From NCBI GenBank assembly GCA_002395235.1, contig DGWK01000034.1:44635-105094 (forward strand): 60,460 nucleotides of DNA, given 5' to 3'. The translations under genes were made by a program, and so were the position numbers. This document shows positions 33,961 to 42,936 of this stretch, in pieces. The number at the start of each line of letters is the position of its first letter. The stretch's first letter is position 1. Under the pieces are notes generated by a model. It was given only the letters and a program-made list of their open reading frames with translations, was not told the DNA's origin and ran no database searches. The DNA comes from Lachnospiraceae bacterium UBA4260. Its GTDB lineage: Bacteria > Bacillota > Clostridia > Lachnospirales > Lachnospiraceae.

Positions 33961-34470
33961 TCAAATATCCTTAAGTCTCGTCGTGATCCAGTAGGCCCCC
34001 ATAGTCTGTCCGGGCTGCTCAGTGACATCGTCGTCGAGATACTCGGCGAGGAGGGGAGAAATCTTCGAGGCGTCCCACTCTTTTGCCTGAGAGACAGTGG
34101 AATACTCGATCTCCGCATACCAGAATTCAGTGGGAAGCCCTTCATCGACGTGATTGACTTCCAGTTTGAGGCCATCCGGCAGGGCGTAGGTGCGGCGGAC
34201 TTTGGGGATGAGAGGAAGGCCGATCAGGTCCTCCAGCTCAAGAAACTTTTCTTTGGTGATGTCCATTTCGATTTCTTTGCGGACAAGGCCGGCACCGGAT
34301 TTGAAGCAGAGAACATACTCTGTGCTGCCGCCGGTCATAGCCTCCTCGCGGATGCGGACCGTAGGGCGGACACTTACATATCCCTGGCGCATGCTCTGCT
34401 CATAGAGCATCTGCAGGCCGAGCTGCTCGGAAGGCCAGCCGGTGACCATCCATTTTCTCTCTATTTCCAT
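33961..34470 (-). CDS. CYTH-domain protein (triphosphate tunnel metalloenzyme)
   Basis: The 169-residue protein begins MEIERKW, the E-x-E-x-K signature of CYTH domains, which bind triphosphates inside a beta-barrel tunnel with a divalent metal. Bacterial members act as inorganic triphosphatases, adenylate cyclases or thiamine-triphosphatases. Alternating charged strands through the sequence, such as VRIREEA and EIEYSTV, fit the barrel. AAAGAGGAG precedes the ATG. It is the only gene on this strand nearby; a cysteine-rich small ORF (34684-34520) lies just upstream and could be co-transcribed. Substrate is unknown. Confidence 0.88.
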   Translation of the reverse strand: MEIERKWMVTGWPSEQLGLQMLYEQSMRQGYVSVRPTVRIREEAMTGGSTEYVLCFKSGAGLVRKEIEMDITKEKFLELEDLIGLPLIPKVRRTYALPDGLKLEVNHVDEGLPTEFWYAEIEYSTVSQAKEWDASKISPLLAEYLDDDVTEQPGQTMGAYWITTRLKDI

Positions 34471-34517
34471 GATAAATACTCCTCTTTGAAATCCAATTCT
34501 GCCCGGTGGGCGATCTG

Positions 34518-34526
34518 TGCTATACT
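34518..34526 (+). promoter_or_regulatory. Extended -10 for the acyltransferase-like membrane gene
   Basis: TGCTATACT (hexamer 34521-34526) on the + strand. A transcript from it would have a leader of about 180 bases containing the GGCTCGC...GCGAGCC element. Confidence 0.4.
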
Positions 34527-34684
34527 TTACAATAGTCTAGCGAATTCCCGGTATGATTTCCAGTAATACTTGCAAGAACGGGTGTCTGCCGGCTCGCGCA
34601 GCGGCAAGCCGCGCCGCAGTAACTAGTACCGCAGCAACACGCGCCGCAACTACTTGTGCCGCAGCAGCACTCATCGCGAGCCAT
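34520..34684 (-). CDS. Candidate cysteine-rich small protein
   Basis: On the - strand an ATG at 34684 opens a 54-codon frame with eleven cysteines. Its N-terminal half has two tandem copies of a ten-residue unit, CCCGTSSCGA and CCCGTSYCGA, whose codons differ mostly at silent positions (TGC/TGT, GGC/GGT, ACA/ACT), hinting at protein-level selection. There is no recognisable ribosome site before the ATG, and the same DNA forms a GGCTCGC/GCGAGCC element in the + strand leader, so it could be a chance frame. If real it could be a metal-binding or crosslinked peptide co-transcribed with the CYTH gene. Confidence 0.3.
   Translation of the reverse strand: MARDECCCGTSSCGACCCGTSYCGAACRCASRQTPVLASITGNHTGNSLDYCKV
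34591..34682 (+). repeat. GGCTCGC...GCGAGCC element with GCCGCA repeats
   Basis: GGCTCGC (34591-34597) and GCGAGCC (34676-34682, followed by ATAA) bracket a stretch of imperfect (G/A)CCGCA repeats. The right end matches the repeat at 10779-10788. Confidence 0.45.
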
Positions 34685-34711
34685 AATTAATTTGTCAAAG
34701 GAGATAATTTC

Positions 34712-35581
34712 ATGGAAAAGAGCGGAAAAGGGCGCCTGGCGCTTCTGGACACACTGCGGGGGCTGACACTGATCAGTATGATCCTGTACCATGCCTGCTG
34801 GGATGCCGTCTTTATGCTTGGGGCGGACTGGCCGTGGTACGGAAGCCGCGGCGGCTACATCTGGCAGCAGAGCATCTGCTGGACATTTATCCTGCTGTCC
34901 GGTTTCTGCGTTCCGCTTTCCAAGAGGCTCCTTCGGCGAGGTCTGATTGTGTTTGGCGCGGGGGCGCTTGTGATGCTGGTCACAAATATAGTTCTGCCCG
35001 AGGACAGGGTCATTTTCGGGGTGCTCACGCTGATCGGTTCGTGCATGCTGCTCATGGTGCCTCTGAGGAAATTGCTTGACCCGGTTCAAAAAAGCGCGAA
35101 ACCGGCGCTCACAGCGGAAACCACGGCATCCGCGCAGCAAAAGAGCGGAACCGGAGCAGCCCGGAGTAATGGGGTTACCGTCGCCTGCCTGATAATCTTC
35201 GCGGCGCTGTTTGTTCTCTTTAAGGATGTGAATGCAGGGGTGATCGGAACCGGAATGCTGCACAGGATTTTGCCTGTGATTCCCAAATGGACGGTCCCGC
35301 TTCCCGAAGGCTGGTACCGGAATCTGGCGACGGCATATATTGGATTTCCGCCGGCAAACTTCTTTTCCACGGATTATTTCTCATTGCTGCCGTGGTGTTT
35401 TCTGTATCTGTGCGGATATGAGTTTAACCTGATCCTGCGGGACAAGGGCGCTTTGAAGTCACCGATCTTTAAGCAGGAGATAAAGCCGCTGTCCTTTATG
35501 GGGAGAAATTCGCTGCTGATCTATCTTTTGCACCAGCCGGTGCTATACTTGTTTGTAATTCTTATTTCTGCGACGCGGTGA
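34712..35581 (+). CDS. DUF1624 / heparan-alpha-glucosaminide N-acetyltransferase-like membrane protein
   Basis: The 289-residue integral membrane protein matches the DUF1624 group, related to the lysosomal HGSNAT acetyltransferase. The start ALLDTLRGLTLISMILYH (about residues 9-26) is diagnostic, and about seven helices follow. Residues near 125-150 form a polar Ala/Thr-rich insert. It ends LLHQPVLYLF, typical of acyltransferase-3-like membrane enzymes. It probably acetylates an envelope glycan, but no substrate is indicated by the neighbours. The ATG follows AAAGGAGA. Confidence 0.85.
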   Translation: MEKSGKGRLALLDTLRGLTLISMILYHACWDAVFMLGADWPWYGSRGGYIWQQSICWTFILLSGFCVPLSKRLLRRGLIVFGAGALVMLVTNIVLPEDRVIFGVLTLIGSCMLLMVPLRKLLDPVQKSAKPALTAETTASAQQKSGTGAARSNGVTVACLIIFAALFVLFKDVNAGVIGTGMLHRILPVIPKWTVPLPEGWYRNLATAYIGFPPANFFSTDYFSLLPWCFLYLCGYEFNLILRDKGALKSPIFKQEIKPLSFMGRNSLLIYLLHQPVLYLFVILISATR

Positions 35582-35704
35582 CGGGAGGAAGCCCATCCTT
35601 GAGAAAAAAAGCCGGATAGTGTATAGTAGGCATATCTTTAAGTAAATTCTATGTAAAGTACAGTTATTCAGCACTCGGGGAAGAGCCCTCACAGAGATCG
35701 ATAT

Positions 35705-36412
35705 ATGGAAATAAGGGAAAACAGCTTTTGGTATAAGCTCAAAGAGAAGCTGATCCCTGTTCTCGTTGTTATTGCAGTTGCTATTTTGATCTGGTTTGCT
35801 TTCGGCGATAAGATCCCGGGACTGATTCCCTTGCTCAAGGAGGGCGACAGTCAAAAAATTGCGGATTATCTTGCGCAGGAGACCGGGATCAAGGGTGTGA
35901 TCGCGGTTATTTTGCTGCAGGCGGTCCAGATAGCGAGCATCGTGATGCCGGGAATGGCGATCCAGGTGGCAGCAGGCCTGATTTATGGCTGGCTGAAGGG
36001 CTTCCTCATGTGTTATATTGGGTTTGTGGTTTCTAATCTGTGCGTTTTCCTGTTTGCGAGGAAAATGGGAAGCGACAGGATCCGGGATGTGTCGATGGGA
36101 AGGACCGCCCAGTGGCTCCTGGAGAAGCTGAATGGGACGAATCCGAAGTTTATGGTCGTGGTTGCCAACATGGTGCCGGCCATTCCGAATGGTATCATTC
36201 CTTATATCGCCGCGAGGACGGATATCACGGCGATTGATTACGTGAAGGCTGTGGCTATGGGAAGCTGGCTGCAGATCCTGCTGTCCTGTCTGGCGGGGCA
36301 GTTCATTATCAGCGGGAAGTGGCTGTATACGGTGCTCACGGTCGTATTTCAGTTTGTTGTTGTGGTCATTATTCTGTGGAAGAGAGAGTGGTTCCTGGAG
36401 CGGATCCCATGA
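35705..36412 (+). CDS. VTT-domain membrane protein (TVP38/TMEM64 family)
   Basis: A 235-residue protein of the VTT/DedA-like superfamily, which includes lipid scramblases and transporters of undecaprenyl phosphate. The family core is visible: VMPGMAIQVAAGLIYGWLKG (about residues 80-99, with the re-entrant loop), and a later N-M-V-P-A-I-P-N-G-I-I block. About five to six helices are present. Its ATG lacks a strong ribosome site (ATCGATAT precedes it). The TetR gene begins 40 bases downstream, possibly co-transcribed. Confidence 0.88.
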   Translation: MEIRENSFWYKLKEKLIPVLVVIAVAILIWFAFGDKIPGLIPLLKEGDSQKIADYLAQETGIKGVIAVILLQAVQIASIVMPGMAIQVAAGLIYGWLKGFLMCYIGFVVSNLCVFLFARKMGSDRIRDVSMGRTAQWLLEKLNGTNPKFMVVVANMVPAIPNGIIPYIAARTDITAIDYVKAVAMGSWLQILLSCLAGQFIISGKWLYTVLTVVFQFVVVVIILWKREWFLERIP

Positions 36413-36451
36413 GTGCGTTGACGACGGTCCGGGAGGCATGAGGTGTGAGAC

Positions 36452-37018
36452 GTGACGGAAGAGAAGAAGGATGTCGAGCAGGCTCTGGCGCAAAGCCTCA
36501 AGGAGCTGGTGCAGAAAATGCCTTTTGAAAAAATAACGATCAAGAAGATCACGGACGGGGCGGGAGTGATCCGGGTGACCTTCTACAATCACTTTCAGGA
36601 CAAGTACGATCTTTTGGCCTATATTGTGCAGAAGGAGATCCTGGAACCTGTCGGGATTTTGCTTGGCAACAATATGTACAAGGAGGCGCTGACCCTGATT
36701 TTCACAAATCTCAAGAAGGACAGCGCGTTTTATGAAAAGGCTGTCCGGATCGAGGGGCAGAATTCGTTTGAGGAGATCACGGAGGAGTGCATCTACAAGC
36801 TCCTTCTGGAGTTGTTCAGCACAAGAAGCAGCGGAAAACCGCATACGAAGCACCCGTGGCTGACGATCGATTCGCTGGCGAGATACTACGCCAGGTCCAT
36901 GAATTATGTGGTGATCTATTGGATTAAATCCGGCATGACGGTGTCACCGGAGGAAGTGGCGAACATCTATGAATATGTGGTGACCCGCTCGCTGTGGGAT
37001 GTTCTGGAAGAACTGTGA
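36452..37018 (+). CDS. TetR/AcrR-family transcriptional regulator
   Basis: The 188-residue regulator has an N-terminal helix-turn-helix with FEKITIKKITDGAGVIRVTFYNHF (about residues 25-48, key F-Y-N-H-F-x-x-K end), typical of the group that includes DhaS-like regulators, and a helical ligand-binding C-terminal domain. It starts at GTG 36452 behind GAGGTGTGAG. It lies just upstream of the MMPL transporter operon in the same direction, so it is the likely repressor of that operon or of the VTT gene. The ligand is unknown. Confidence 0.87.
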   Translation: MTEEKKDVEQALAQSLKELVQKMPFEKITIKKITDGAGVIRVTFYNHFQDKYDLLAYIVQKEILEPVGILLGNNMYKEALTLIFTNLKKDSAFYEKAVRIEGQNSFEEITEECIYKLLLELFSTRSSGKPHTKHPWLTIDSLARYYARSMNYVVIYWIKSGMTVSPEEVANIYEYVVTRSLWDVLEEL

Positions 37019-37047
37019 CAAGGGGGAGCTGTCGCAACCGGAAAAAA

Positions 37048-37157
37048 TGTGTCACTAGATACGTCCCCGTGACACACATATACAATCGGGCCGATTTGTA
37101 TATCGGTTTTTAACATCGCGGAGGGATTGAATATTCTCATATTCAGTCTCTTTTTTT
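37048..37157 (+). promoter_or_regulatory. Leader with serial hairpins and two terminators before the MMPL gene
   Basis: TGTGTCAC / GTGACACA (37048-37055, 37069-37076) comes first. CCGAT / ATCGG (37091-37095, 37102-37106) then TTTTT forms a terminator that competes with pairing of ATATACAA (37078-37085) to TTGTATAT (37096-37103). GATTGAATAT / ATATTCAGTC (37125-37134, 37139-37148) then TCTTTTTTT is a second, strong terminator. Confidence 0.65.
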
Positions 37158-37251
37158 ATACTCTTTTTCTGTAGGGAGAGAGATTTTCCCCGCACCTGCC
37201 GGCCTTAAGGCGGGCAGAGCAAGAACAAATAACAGGAGTAGGAGTTAAGTT

Positions 37252-39360
37252 ATGAAAAGTTTTGGCAGCGCAGTGGTTAAAGTCAGGCATCTGATCCTGA
37301 TCCTTGCTTTTATCCTGCTGGTCCCGGCGGTCTGGGGGTATACGCATACGAGGGTCAATTACGATATTCTGACCTATCTGCCGGACAGCATTGAGACCAT
37401 CAAGGGACAGGACATCCTGATGAATGAGTTCGGAACGGGCGCCATCACGATGCTGATCGTGGAGGACAAAGACGATAAGGAGATCGTGGCGCTCAAGCAG
37501 GAGATCGAGAAAGTGGAGCATGTCAAAAAAGTGCTCTGGTACGATTCTTTCGCGGACATCTCGATCCCCAAGGAAATGCTTCCGCAGAAGATCAGAGACG
37601 CCTTCATCAAAGGGAACGCCACGATGATGGCGATCACCTATGACTCATCGACGTCCTCGGACGAGACGATGGGAGCGGTGACGGAGATCCGAAAGGTACT
37701 GGACAGCGGGTGCTACCTGCAGGGTATGTCCGCGGTCATCACGGACACCAAGGACCTGGCGGAATCGGAGGAACCTATCTATGTGGCACTGGCAGTGCTG
37801 CTGTCATCCATCATTCTGGCGCTGAGCATGGATACTTTCCTGGCGCCGGTGTTCTTCCTGCTTTCGATCGGAATGGCGATCATTTATAATCTGGGTTCCA
37901 ATTACTTTTTTGGTGAAGTATCCTATATAACAAAGGCCCTGGCGGCGGTCCTGCAGCTGGGCGTCACAATGGATTACTCAATCTTTTTGTGGAACAGCTT
38001 CAAGGAAAATGAGCTGACGCACGAGGATGCCAAGGAAGCCATGGCGACGGCGATCAACGAGACGCTAAAATCCGTCGTGGGATCTTCCGTCACGACGATC
38101 GCGGGCTTTGCGGCGCTGTGCTTTATGCGGTTTAGATTCGGTCTGGATGTCGGACTGGTCATGATGAAGGGCGTGGCCCTTGGCGTAATCTGCTGCGTGA
38201 CGGTGCTGCCTTCCATGATCCTCATCTTTGAGAAAGCCATTGAGAAGACACGGCACAAGCCTCTTCTTCCTACGTTTTCCAAGATTCCGGAATTTGTACA
38301 GAAGCACAACAAGGCGGTCTTTCTGGTATTCCTTCTGGCGTGGATCCCCGCGATCTACGGCTATACACACTACGACATCTATTACGACATCATCCAGACG
38401 CTTCCCAAGGAACTTCCTTCCATGGTGGCCAATCAGAAGATGGATGAGACGTTCGGCATGAACAACACACTGATGATCCTTGCGGACGCGGATCTGGACG
38501 CCAAGTCCGGAGACCAGATGTCTCAGGAGATCAAAAAAGTGAGCGGCGTAAGCAGCGTCATCTCCGTGGACAGTTTCATGGGCGAAGGCATCCCCAGGGA
38601 GATGCTTCCCGAGGCGGCCAAGGAGGAACTGTACGGAGGCGGATACCAGCTGATGCTGGTGGCCAGTGAATATATCACGGCCAGCGATGAGATGAATCAG
38701 CAGATCGATACCATCAATGAGATTATCCACCGGTATGACAGCAAAGCGATGCTGATCGGCGACGCGCCCTGCACCAAGGACCTGATCACGATCTCCAACC
38801 ACGACTTCAACGTCGTCAACTGGACTTCCATCGGCATCATCGCGGCGATCATCCTGTTCGTATTCACGTCACTGAGCCTGCCGGTCCTTCTGGTCCTGGT
38901 CATCGAGTGCGCAATCTTCATCAACATGGGCCTCGCCTATTACACGGGAACGTCGCTTCCTTTCATCGCCTCGATTGTCATCGGCACGATCCAGCTGGGA
39001 TCTACCGTCGACTACGCGATCCTGATGACGAGCCGCTACCAAGTGGAGAGAAGATCCGGAAAGAGCAAGAGCGAAGCAGTGCTGATTGCCCACAAGACGT
39101 CGATCCAGAGTATCTTCGTCAGCGCGATGTCCTTCTTCGCGGCGACCTTCGGGGTGGGAATGTATTCGGGAATCTCCGTCATCTCCTCCCTGTGCATGCT
39201 GATGGCCAGAGGCGCGCTGATCAGTATGGTGACGGTAATATTCGCTCTTCCCGCGGTTCTGCTTCTGTTCGATCCCATTATCATCAGAACGAGCCGGGGA
39301 TTTATAAGTAAAGAGAACAAGTTGGGAAATCAGGGCAGTGAGCTGTCCCATTCCGTATAA
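37252..39360 (+). CDS. MMPL/RND-family membrane transporter
   Basis: This 702-residue protein has the duplicated layout of RND/MMPL transporters: a first helix (about residues 12-30), an extracytoplasmic domain, a block of five helices (about 180-335), then a repeat of the same pattern (helix near 365, domain, helices 540-690). It resembles Gram-positive MMPL proteins that export lipids or complex surface molecules. The ATG follows AGGAGTAGGAG. It is followed within 90 bases by a secreted heptad-repeat protein that probably is its extracytoplasmic partner. Substrate is unknown. Confidence 0.9.
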   Translation: MKSFGSAVVKVRHLILILAFILLVPAVWGYTHTRVNYDILTYLPDSIETIKGQDILMNEFGTGAITMLIVEDKDDKEIVALKQEIEKVEHVKKVLWYDSFADISIPKEMLPQKIRDAFIKGNATMMAITYDSSTSSDETMGAVTEIRKVLDSGCYLQGMSAVITDTKDLAESEEPIYVALAVLLSSIILALSMDTFLAPVFFLLSIGMAIIYNLGSNYFFGEVSYITKALAAVLQLGVTMDYSIFLWNSFKENELTHEDAKEAMATAINETLKSVVGSSVTTIAGFAALCFMRFRFGLDVGLVMMKGVALGVICCVTVLPSMILIFEKAIEKTRHKPLLPTFSKIPEFVQKHNKAVFLVFLLAWIPAIYGYTHYDIYYDIIQTLPKELPSMVANQKMDETFGMNNTLMILADADLDAKSGDQMSQEIKKVSGVSSVISVDSFMGEGIPREMLPEAAKEELYGGGYQLMLVASEYITASDEMNQQIDTINEIIHRYDSKAMLIGDAPCTKDLITISNHDFNVVNWTSIGIIAAIILFVFTSLSLPVLLVLVIECAIFINMGLAYYTGTSLPFIASIVIGTIQLGSTVDYAILMTSRYQVERRSGKSKSEAVLIAHKTSIQSIFVSAMSFFAATFGVGMYSGISVISSLCMLMARGALISMVTVIFALPAVLLLFDPIIIRTSRGFISKENKLGNQGSELSHSV

Positions 39361-39447
39361 CAGATCAGGGCACTGAGCTGCCCCATTCTATATAAGACAG
39401 ATGTTGCAGTGACTCGAAAAAGAGTCGGGATAAAGGAGTTGATAATC

Positions 39448-42400
39448 ATGAGAAGAAAACAGGTTCTGGCCCTGCTCCTTGCAGTGGCGATGGCAGCAAA
39501 TATGTCGATGCCCGCATTTGCGGCTGCTTCTGCGCCCGTACATGGGAGCATTTTCTGGGGCTCTGAGGAGACGGATACGATTACGGAGAAAGATCTGGCG
39601 CAGGCACTCGCGGCAGCGGTCGGCACAGGTCAGGAGACCGAGGGAGCCGAAAAAGAAGAGACGGTCTATGTTTTTACCGATGCAAATGGCAATCAGAAGA
39701 GCATGACGGTGTCCAGCTGGCTCAAGAATACGACGGGGGCGGACAAGCTCTACGACAATTCGATCCTCCAAAATATAGAGAACGTCAAGGGTGATGAGTC
39801 CTTTACACAGAGCGGCGATATTTTGACATGGAATGCGGGTGGAAATGACATCTATTATCAGGGAACGACCGAAAAGGCGGCGCCCGTCACCCAGAAGATC
39901 ACTTATTACCTGGACGAGAAGGAGATCGCACCCGCAGACCTGGCCGGCAAATCCGGTAAGGTCAGGATCCACATCGACTATAAGAACAGTGAGAAGTATG
40001 ACGAGGTCTTTGTGCCTTTTACGACCATGACCGGCATCATCTTCTCCAACGACAATGTGAAGAACGTCGAAGTCGATAACGGCTCCGTAATTTCCGAGGG
40101 CAAGAACACGGTAGTCGTCGGCATGGCTTTCCCGGGACTGGGAGACAGCCTGAAGGGCGCCAAAGAGGACGCGGAGCACCTTCTGGATGAGACGGAGGCC
40201 AGCCAGAAGTCCAAAGATAAGCTGGACGAGCTGGACATTCCGGACAGCGTCGACATCACGATGGACGCCACGGACTTCAAGATGAGCACCTGCATGACCA
40301 TGGTGTTCTCCGGTCTTCTGGACGACGATGAAGATATTGACGAGGAGCACGACAGCTTCCTGAAAGACATGGACGAGAAGGTCGCGGACCTGGAGAAAGA
40401 CGGAAACGATCTGGCGGACGGAGCCGGCGAGCTCTCGGACGGCATTAATGAGGCGGCGGACGGATCTAATGATCTGGCGGACGGAGCCGGGCAACTCGCC
40501 GACGGAATCAGGGAGTATACGGACGGCGTTTCGCAGGTCAATGACGGCGCTTCACAGATCAGTGACGGCACTCAGACTCTTGTGGACGGACTTCCTACGC
40601 TGACTAAAGGACTGAAGGACTATACGGATGGCGTGGCGCAGGCGGACAGCGGCGCAGGGCAGCTCAAGGACGGTATCTCTCAGTATACTGGAGGCGTCAC
40701 GGAACTGAATAAAGGCGCAGGACAGCTCAAAGAAGGCGCCGGACAGCTCACAGACAGCCTCCCGGAACTCGCGGGCGGCCTTAAACAATACACGGACGGC
40801 GTTTCGCAGGTCAATGACGGCGCCGACCGGCTGGTACAGGGGCTTCCCGGTCTCACGGAAGGAACAGAGGCGTTGAGCGGGGGATTGGGCCAGCTTGGCG
40901 CAGGCATCGATGGATTGACAAAAGGCCTTATTGCACTGCATGACGGGACATCTGAACAAGGCGGCCTGCATCAGCTTTCCGAAAGCTCCGGGGATCTTGT
41001 AGACGGAGCCGGGTATCTCGCAACAGGTGCGCAGCAGCTCAGCGAAGGGCTGGCGCAGTATACTGACGGAGTCGCCGGGGCAAAAAAGGGAACTGCTTCG
41101 ATGCTCGGTGAAGACGGGATGATTTCGAAACTCGAGAGCAGCGCAGAGAGCTTAGCCGGTACTATATACGGCTATGATTCCGCGGTCAGCAATTCAGTCA
41201 CGAAGGTTGAGGAAAGCGCTGACAAGATCACAGATGGAGTCAGCGGCGTGGAGAAAGCAGTCGGTGATCTTGACGACAAAATCTCTAATATCGAAAATGT
41301 GGAAGAGACAGTAAATAAGGCTGCTGACAGTATTGCGGACCCGATCGGTCAAATTAACGAAAACGCAAAGACATTAGGGGGAATCGCCAACATGGAGGAT
41401 TTCGCAGCAAGCCAGAACACAATTGACGCTGCGAAAAACGAAGGCCTTGAGACGGCAGGGATGATCAGCTATGAGGAATCGAAGGTCTCTCTCAATGTCT
41501 ATCAAGCTGTCTACGACAGCCTCAGCAACCTGCCTGAAGAGGACAGGAAAAAGGCAGCAGAAGCTGCACAGGCTGCTGCTAATGAGAAGGTCGGTGAACT
41601 GAATGATCAGCTGGATACAATGGAAGATGACGCAAACGCGGCGATCAAAATGGCAGCAGGAACTTCAGCGGCAGCAGCAGCCGAAGGCACTGCAGATGAA
41701 GCAAAAGGTATACTAACAAATATAAAGGAAACCGCGTCGGATTCTGTAGATAGTCTGACAGAAGTTTCTGCTGATCTTTCGACTATTTCCGGTGATGTCA
41801 AAGACGCAGGCGATGCAATCGGAGGAATCGAGAAACCGATGAGTACTCTGCAGACGAACCTGAACAGTGTAGTTGAGGAATCGTTGGCGCTCGCAGGCGA
41901 GGCATCAAATCTTGTTAAAGATTCTGGTGTAATCAGTGATAAATCTTCAGATCTGGCTCAGGCAGCAGACGATCTATTGAATGAGCTCAGCGACCTCAAG
42001 CAAGGCGTTTCGGATCTGGATACAGAGCTGGGACAGCTGACAGATCAATCCGGGTCACTTACCGGCAGCGCTAAAGCAATCAGCGCAGGGCTCTCTCATG
42101 TACCTGCTGATGAGAGCGAAAAGCCCGGTCTAGTTCAGGCACTGACGGCCTATACGGACGGAGTCGGAAAGGTTGATGCCGGCGTGGAACAGCTTGTGGA
42201 CGGTGCCAAAACACTAAACGGAAGTACCGCTGAACTGATCGCAGGATCTCAAAAGCTGGATGAGGGTGCGAAGGCACTTTCAAAGGGAGCACAGGATCTC
42301 AAAGACGGCACCGGTAAACTGGCGGCCCAGAACGGAAAACTTATGGGCGGCGTCAACGCCCTTTCAGACGGAGCCTCCGAACTTGTTGGCGGCATTAACG

Positions 42401-42903
42401 GACTTGCTGCAGGAGCGGATACATTGGACAAAAAGGGCAATGAGCTGAAAGGCGGGATCACCAAACTCAAAGAAGGCACCTCTCTGCTGGCCGGAAGCAA
42501 CGAGAAGCTTACGGATGGCGTTAAAGAGCTATCAGCAGGAGCATCCAAACTTAATGACGGCATTGACCAGCTGGCTGACGGCACGCAGAAGCTCGACAAT
42601 AACAGCGGAAAGCTCAACGATGGCGCATCCCAGCTCAGCGAAGGCGCAGCGAAGCTTGCAGACGGAATGTCTGAGATCTCATCCGGCGCGCTGGAACTCA
42701 AGGACGGCTGCGTCAAGCTCAACGAGGAAGGTGTACGCAAGCTCGCGGATCTCTACAAGACGGATGTCAAGTCCATCGACAGGAGAGTCAGCCTGCTCAA
42801 GGATGCGGCAAAATCTTATAAGACCTTCAGCGGTACGGCCAATCCGGAAAAGACGAGAGTCAAGTTCATTTATAAGACGGACAGCATTGAGAAGAACGGA
42901 TAA
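39448..42903 (+). CDS. Secreted 1151-residue heptad-repeat protein (YhgE/Pip-like coiled region)
   Basis: The protein starts with a clear signal peptide (RRKQVLALLLAVAMAANMSM, cleavage after AFA about residue 29). From about residue 320 to 560 and again from 870 to 1090 it is built of seven-residue repeats of the form G-A-x-x-L-x-D, as in YhgE/Pip and related MMPL-associated proteins; a helical coiled segment lies between. Unlike YhgE there is no C-terminal membrane domain. ATG 39448 follows AAAGGAG; the in-frame start at 39409 would hide the signal peptide. It follows the MMPL gene and likely spans the wall as its partner. Internal exact DNA repeats suggest length variation. Confidence 0.87.
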   Translation: MRRKQVLALLLAVAMAANMSMPAFAAASAPVHGSIFWGSEETDTITEKDLAQALAAAVGTGQETEGAEKEETVYVFTDANGNQKSMTVSSWLKNTTGADKLYDNSILQNIENVKGDESFTQSGDILTWNAGGNDIYYQGTTEKAAPVTQKITYYLDEKEIAPADLAGKSGKVRIHIDYKNSEKYDEVFVPFTTMTGIIFSNDNVKNVEVDNGSVISEGKNTVVVGMAFPGLGDSLKGAKEDAEHLLDETEASQKSKDKLDELDIPDSVDITMDATDFKMSTCMTMVFSGLLDDDEDIDEEHDSFLKDMDEKVADLEKDGNDLADGAGELSDGINEAADGSNDLADGAGQLADGIREYTDGVSQVNDGASQISDGTQTLVDGLPTLTKGLKDYTDGVAQADSGAGQLKDGISQYTGGVTELNKGAGQLKEGAGQLTDSLPELAGGLKQYTDGVSQVNDGADRLVQGLPGLTEGTEALSGGLGQLGAGIDGLTKGLIALHDGTSEQGGLHQLSESSGDLVDGAGYLATGAQQLSEGLAQYTDGVAGAKKGTASMLGEDGMISKLESSAESLAGTIYGYDSAVSNSVTKVEESADKITDGVSGVEKAVGDLDDKISNIENVEETVNKAADSIADPIGQINENAKTLGGIANMEDFAASQNTIDAAKNEGLETAGMISYEESKVSLNVYQAVYDSLSNLPEEDRKKAAEAAQAAANEKVGELNDQLDTMEDDANAAIKMAAGTSAAAAAEGTADEAKGILTNIKETASDSVDSLTEVSADLSTISGDVKDAGDAIGGIEKPMSTLQTNLNSVVEESLALAGEASNLVKDSGVISDKSSDLAQAADDLLNELSDLKQGVSDLDTELGQLTDQSGSLTGSAKAISAGLSHVPADESEKPGLVQALTAYTDGVGKVDAGVEQLVDGAKTLNGSTAELIAGSQKLDEGAKALSKGAQDLKDGTGKLAAQNGKLMGGVNALSDGASELVGGINGLAAGADTLDKKGNELKGGITKLKEGTSLLAGSNEKLTDGVKELSAGASKLNDGIDQLADGTQKLDNNSGKLNDGASQLSEGAAKLADGMSEISSGALELKDGCVKLNEEGVRKLADLYKTDVKSIDRRVSLLKDAAKSYKTFSGTANPEKTRVKFIYKTDSIEKNG
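40519..40823 (+). repeat. Exact 32-base repeats inside the heptad-repeat gene
   Basis: Bases 40519-40550 and 40792-40823 are identical (beginning ACGGACGGCGTTTCGC), 273 bases (91 codons) apart in the same frame. Recombination between them would delete or duplicate 91 residues without a frameshift. Confidence 0.9.
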
Positions 42904-42936
42904 ACGCGCCGATGCAAACAGATTGCAGGAATTGAG

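Noticed and set aside
33784..34566. 260-codon + strand frame over the CYTH gene
   Set aside because: It begins inside the terminator stem at 33775-33820 and lies opposite the E-x-E-x-K CYTH protein, which has a good ribosome site.
40380..42700. Repetitive DNA in the heptad-repeat gene considered as a CRISPR-like array
   Set aside because: The repeats are imperfect, stay in one reading frame and encode seven-residue protein repeats; there are no spacers of even length.
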